Assembly (NCBI GenBank): GCA_050177075.1 | Contig: JBFXHL010000094.1 | Span: 1 to 9,268 of the forward strand | DNA length: 9,268 nt | Source: UBA2239 sp050177075 | GTDB lineage: Bacteria; Pseudomonadota; Gammaproteobacteria; Burkholderiales; UBA9220 | Direction: 5' to 3' | Part shown: piece by piece, positions 6,799-9,268 of the stretch | Layout: every line of letters starts with the position of its first letter | Numbering within the stretch: the stretch's first letter is position 1 | Position numbers and translations under genes: made by a program | Notes under the pieces: generated by a model | The model's database searches: none | Seen by the model: only the letters and a program-made list of their open reading frames with translations | Told to the model about the DNA's origin: nothing

Positions 6799-7765
6799 GC
6801 GGCTCGTCCAGCAGCGCCGCCTGCTCCCGCAAAGCCAGAACCTGATCCTGCCAGTAGCGCTGGGTATTGAACCAGGGGAAATGGGCCGGAAAGGCCGGGT
6901 CGTCCCAGCGCCGCGCCAGCCAGGCGGAATAATGCAGCAGGCGCAGGGCGCGCAGGGCTTCCAGCAAGTGCAGCTCCGCCGGATCGAACTCGTGGAACTC
7001 CTCGTAGCCCTCGAGGAAATCCAACAACTGGCCGGTCATCGCTGCCCGGTCGCCGGAGAGCAGCATCCACATATCCTGCAGCGCCGGCCCCATGCGGCAG
7101 TCGTCGAAGTCCACGAAATGGGGCCCCGCCTCGCTCCACAGCACGTTGCCGGGGTGGCAGTCGCCGTGGAGGCGGATCGGCCGCACCTTCCCCGCCCGGG
7201 CGTAGGCCGCCCGCACCCGCCGCAGCACGTCCTCCGCCACGCTGCGGTAGGCGGGCTCCAGGTCGGGGGGAATGAAGCCGTTTTCGAGCAGGAAAGCCAG
7301 GGATTCCTCCCCGAAGGACTCCACCGTCAGCGCCGGGCGGTGGCGGAAGGGCGCCACCGCGCCAAGGGCGTGGATGCGGCCGATGAAGCGCCCCATCCAG
7401 CGCAGGGTGTCGGGGTCGTCCAGTTCCGGCGCCCGGCCGGAGCGCTTCGGATAGAGGGCGAAACGAAAATCCCGGAACCGGAACAGGGTGCCGCCGTCCA
7501 CCGCCAAGGGCGCCACCACCGGGATTTCCAGCTCCTGAAGCCGGCGGGTGAAATCGTGCTCCTCGGCAATCGCCTCGTCGGACCAGCGACGCGGGCGATA
7601 GAACTTGGCCACCAGGGGCGCGCCCTCCTCGAGGCCCACCTGATAGACCCGGTTTTCGTAGCTGTTGAGGGCCAGCAGGCGGCCGTCGCAACGGTAGCCA
7701 AGGCTTTCCACCGCGTCCAGGACGGTGTCGGGGGTAAGGCTCTGATAAGGGTGGACGGTATCCAT
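6782..7765 (-). CDS. srkA: Stress response kinase A (SrkA/YihE/RdoA-type Ser/Thr kinase)
   Basis: A 327-residue cytoplasmic kinase of the choline-kinase/APH-like fold. In E. coli the orthologue protects cells from stress-induced death and is linked to the Cpx envelope response. The protein matches the E. coli one along its length as I recall it. Matching segments are LNSYENRVYQV (33-43), VAKFYRPRRW with the ATP-binding lysine at 54, EEHDF (68-72) and the catalytic loop RLHGDCHPGNVLW (198-210, Asp202, Asn207). The metal-binding FVDFDDCRMGPALQDMWML (217-235, Asp219) and C-terminal WLARRWDDPAFPAHFPW (282-298) also match. All catalytic residues are present. The start at 7765 aligns with the family's N-terminus, but no Shine-Dalgarno sequence precedes it. 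It lies 36 bases downstream of the minus-strand GGDEF-EAL gene and converges with the TPR gene, leaving three bases between their stop codons. Confidence 0.95.
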   Translation of the reverse strand: MDTVHPYQSLTPDTVLDAVESLGYRCDGRLLALNSYENRVYQVGLEEGAPLVAKFYRPRRWSDEAIAEEHDFTRRLQELEIPVVAPLAVDGGTLFRFRDFRFALYPKRSGRAPELDDPDTLRWMGRFIGRIHALGAVAPFRHRPALTVESFGEESLAFLLENGFIPPDLEPAYRSVAEDVLRRVRAAYARAGKVRPIRLHGDCHPGNVLWSEAGPHFVDFDDCRMGPALQDMWMLLSGDRAAMTGQLLDFLEGYEEFHEFDPAELHLLEALRALRLLHYSAWLARRWDDPAFPAHFPWFNTQRYWQDQVLALREQAALLDEPPLRVA

Positions 7766-7767
7766 GG

Positions 7768-7786
7768 CCAGGGATTATACCCCTGG
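7768..7786. repeat. Inverted repeat around the srkA -10 box
   Basis: CCAGGG (7768-7773) and CCCTGG (7781-7786) are perfect 6-bp inverted copies. They flank a 7-base loop, ATTATAC, that holds the TATAAT read on the minus strand. This could be an operator overlapping a promoter or a small RNA hairpin at the end of the upstream message. There is no T-tract for a terminator. Confidence 0.35.
7774..7779 (-). promoter_or_regulatory. Candidate -10 element upstream of srkA
   Basis: On the minus strand these six bases read TATAAT, the exact sigma-70 consensus, in an otherwise very GC-rich gap. The expected transcription start is near 7767, only about two bases before the ATG. No good -35 is seen at 17 bases (ACGGGG); a TGAC-containing hexamer, CTGACG, lies about 20 bases upstream. 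If used, this promoter would give a nearly leaderless srkA message, which would fit the absence of a ribosome binding site. Confidence 0.4.
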
Positions 7787-7801
7787 GGGCCGCCGTCCCC
7801 G

Positions 7802-9268
7802 TCAGTCGAAGTTCGGACGAGGGAGGGCGATGTGGTAGCCCTGGACGAAATCCACGCCCATGTCCCGGACCATGTCGAGAATTTCCGCCGACTCGACGAA
7901 CTCGGCGATGGTGAGGATCCCCAGGTCCTGGCACAGGCGGGTGAGGTTCTTCACCAGGGAGCGGTCCACCCGGGAGTGGACGATGTTGCGCACAAAAGCG
8001 CCGTCGATCTTGACGTACTCGAAGTGCAGCTCCCGCAGGTAGTGGAAGGAGTTGTAGCCGCTGCCGAAATCGTCGAGGGCGAAGGCGAAGCCCTTTTCCC
8101 GCAACTCGGAGAGGAAACGGCGCATGTTGGTCATGTCGCCGATGGCTTCCCGCTCGAGAATTTCGAACACCACCCGTTCCGCCGGCACGCCGAGGCGGCG
8201 GCAGGTTTCCTCCGCGTAGTTGAGGATGCCGCGACTCTGGATGGCCTGGGCGGACAGGTTAATGAACAGCCGCGCGGCGCCGTCCGGGCTGTCCAGGCGC
8301 TGCTTCTTGGCCGCCAGGGCCTGGGCCACCATGGATTGGTCCAGCTCCCAGCCGAAACCGTATTTCTCCACGATATCGATGAACATGGCGGCGGAGATGA
8401 TTTGCCCATCCTCCTCCCGCAGCCGGGCCAGGACCTCGTGGGCGTGCAGGCTGCCGTCCCGGGTGCTGACGATGCGGTGGAAATAGGGCACCAGCCGTCC
8501 GTCCTCGAGGGCGGTCCGCAGGCGCTCGCCGTGGGAACGGGTGCGACGGGACAGCTCCAGGCTTTGGGACAGGGCCTCGGCCATGCTGACCTTGTCCTTG
8601 CCCTGCTCCTTGGCCTGATAAAGGGCGATGTCCACCCCGGACAGCAGGTCCTCCCGGCTCTCGGCATCGTCGGGATAGCACACCATGCCGATGGACAGGG
8701 TGACATGAAAACTTTCCCCGCCGGGGCCGTAGAAACGGGCTTCCCGCACGGCGTTGCGGATGGCCTCGGCCACCGCCATGCCCCCTTCGCGCTGGGTTTC
8801 CGGCAGGAGAATGGCGAATTCGTCCCCGCCCAGCCGGCTGACGACATCCCCCTTGCGCAGGTGGTTCCGCAGGATGCCCCCCAGTTCCTTCAGCACTTCG
8901 TCGCCACAGGGATGGCCGAAGGAGTCGTTGATGTCCTTGAAGTTGTCCAGGTCCAGGGACAGGGCGACGAAGGGGTGCTGGTGACGGGCCGAGCGCTCGA
9001 TTTCGTCGGACAGCACGTCGTTGAAATGACGCCGGTTGTGCAGCCCCGTGAGGGGGTCGTGGACGGAATAGTATTCCAGCTCGGCCATGGTGCGGGTGAG
9101 GGCCTTGCTCGACCCCACCACCATCACCATCACCGCCAGGATGGCACGGACGATCTCCCGCTCCCGCGCCCCCATCTGTTCCGACGAGGCGTAGCCGACG
9201 CCGAGGACCCCCACCCGGTTGGGCAGGGTCTCCGGCACCGCCACCGTGAGCAGGTCCACACCGTCCAG
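7802..9268 (-). CDS. GGDEF-EAL cyclic-di-GMP signalling protein, N-terminus outside the window
   Basis: The frame is open to the window edge, so the gene is 5'-incomplete; 488 residues are visible. The GTG at 9259 is unlikely to be the true start because similar-looking sequence continues past it. The first 35 or so visible residues (LPNRVGVLGVGYAS then a helix) look like the end of a sensory domain, perhaps GAF-like. The hydrophobic ILAVMVMVVG stretch is short for a membrane helix. The GGDEF domain begins at HDPLTGLHNRRHF, with GGDEF intact at about 147-151. An RKGD I-site lies exactly five residues before it, so an active, product-inhibited cyclase is expected. In the EAL domain the signature is HEVLARL (EVL, not EAL) and the usual YFQ is YFH. 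The catalytic set FINLS, FEILE, DDFGSGYNS, VKIDG, AEFVE and VQGYH is otherwise kept, so phosphodiesterase activity is likely but not assured. srkA follows 36 bases downstream. Confidence 0.94.
   Translation of the reverse strand: MDGVDLLTVAVPETLPNRVGVLGVGYASSEQMGAREREIVRAILAVMVMVVGSSKALTRTMAELEYYSVHDPLTGLHNRRHFNDVLSDEIERSARHQHPFVALSLDLDNFKDINDSFGHPCGDEVLKELGGILRNHLRKGDVVSRLGGDEFAILLPETQREGGMAVAEAIRNAVREARFYGPGGESFHVTLSIGMVCYPDDAESREDLLSGVDIALYQAKEQGKDKVSMAEALSQSLELSRRTRSHGERLRTALEDGRLVPYFHRIVSTRDGSLHAHEVLARLREEDGQIISAAMFIDIVEKYGFGWELDQSMVAQALAAKKQRLDSPDGAARLFINLSAQAIQSRGILNYAEETCRRLGVPAERVVFEILEREAIGDMTNMRRFLSELREKGFAFALDDFGSGYNSFHYLRELHFEYVKIDGAFVRNIVHSRVDRSLVKNLTRLCQDLGILTIAEFVESAEILDMVRDMGVDFVQGYHIALPRPNFD

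Noticed and set aside
6630..7934. Open frame of 434 codons on the minus strand
   Set aside because: It overlaps srkA in another frame and is Pro/Gly/Arg-rich; srkA has full kinase motifs and good family length.
9115..9136. CACCAT-like short tandem repeat
   Set aside because: It is inside the coding region, where it encodes alternating Val and Met in a hydrophobic helix; too short to be a repeat of its own.

Overview
The window is a compact, GC-rich stretch, and its codon use strongly favours G or C at third positions. Gene content (RsmE, a fused kinase/GNAT-type ArgA, an SrkA/YihE-type kinase, abundant GGDEF-EAL proteins) suggests a Gram-negative proteobacterium. A betaproteobacterium, perhaps Rhodocyclales-like, is my best guess, but that is inferred from protein style and not proven. 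There is no tRNA, rRNA, CRISPR array, insertion sequence or phage gene, and no gene-free stretch longer than about 70 bases.

Layout. Positions 1-609 (+) hold the C-terminal part of rsmE (16S rRNA m3U1498 methyltransferase), cut by the window edge. After a 71-base gap comes argA (681-2045, +), the first enzyme of arginine biosynthesis. Then come three tightly packed plus-strand genes. They are a secreted PhnD-family substrate-binding protein (2083-2952), a membrane HAMP-PAS-GGDEF-EAL protein (2952-5366) that overlaps it by one base, and a TPR/glycosyltransferase-9-like protein (about 5411-6778) starting 44 bases later. The remainder is on the minus strand: an incomplete GGDEF-EAL protein (7802-9268, 5' end outside the window) followed by srkA (6782-7765). 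The plus- and minus-strand groups converge with only three bases between stop codons.

How the genes may work together. The most interesting unit is the binding protein overlapping the c-di-GMP enzyme. No ABC permease or ATPase gene is present, so the binding protein may act as a periplasmic ligand sensor that controls the GGDEF-EAL protein. That would resemble the NspS-MbaA pair of Vibrio cholerae, but with a PhnD-type instead of a PotD-type protein. The TPR/glycosyltransferase may belong to the same transcript and could be an output or a passenger. The second GGDEF-EAL protein differs in its motifs: it has an intact I-site and an EVL in place of EAL. The srkA start has a perfect TATAAT only eight bases upstream, flanked by an inverted repeat, which suggests its own promoter and a nearly leaderless message.
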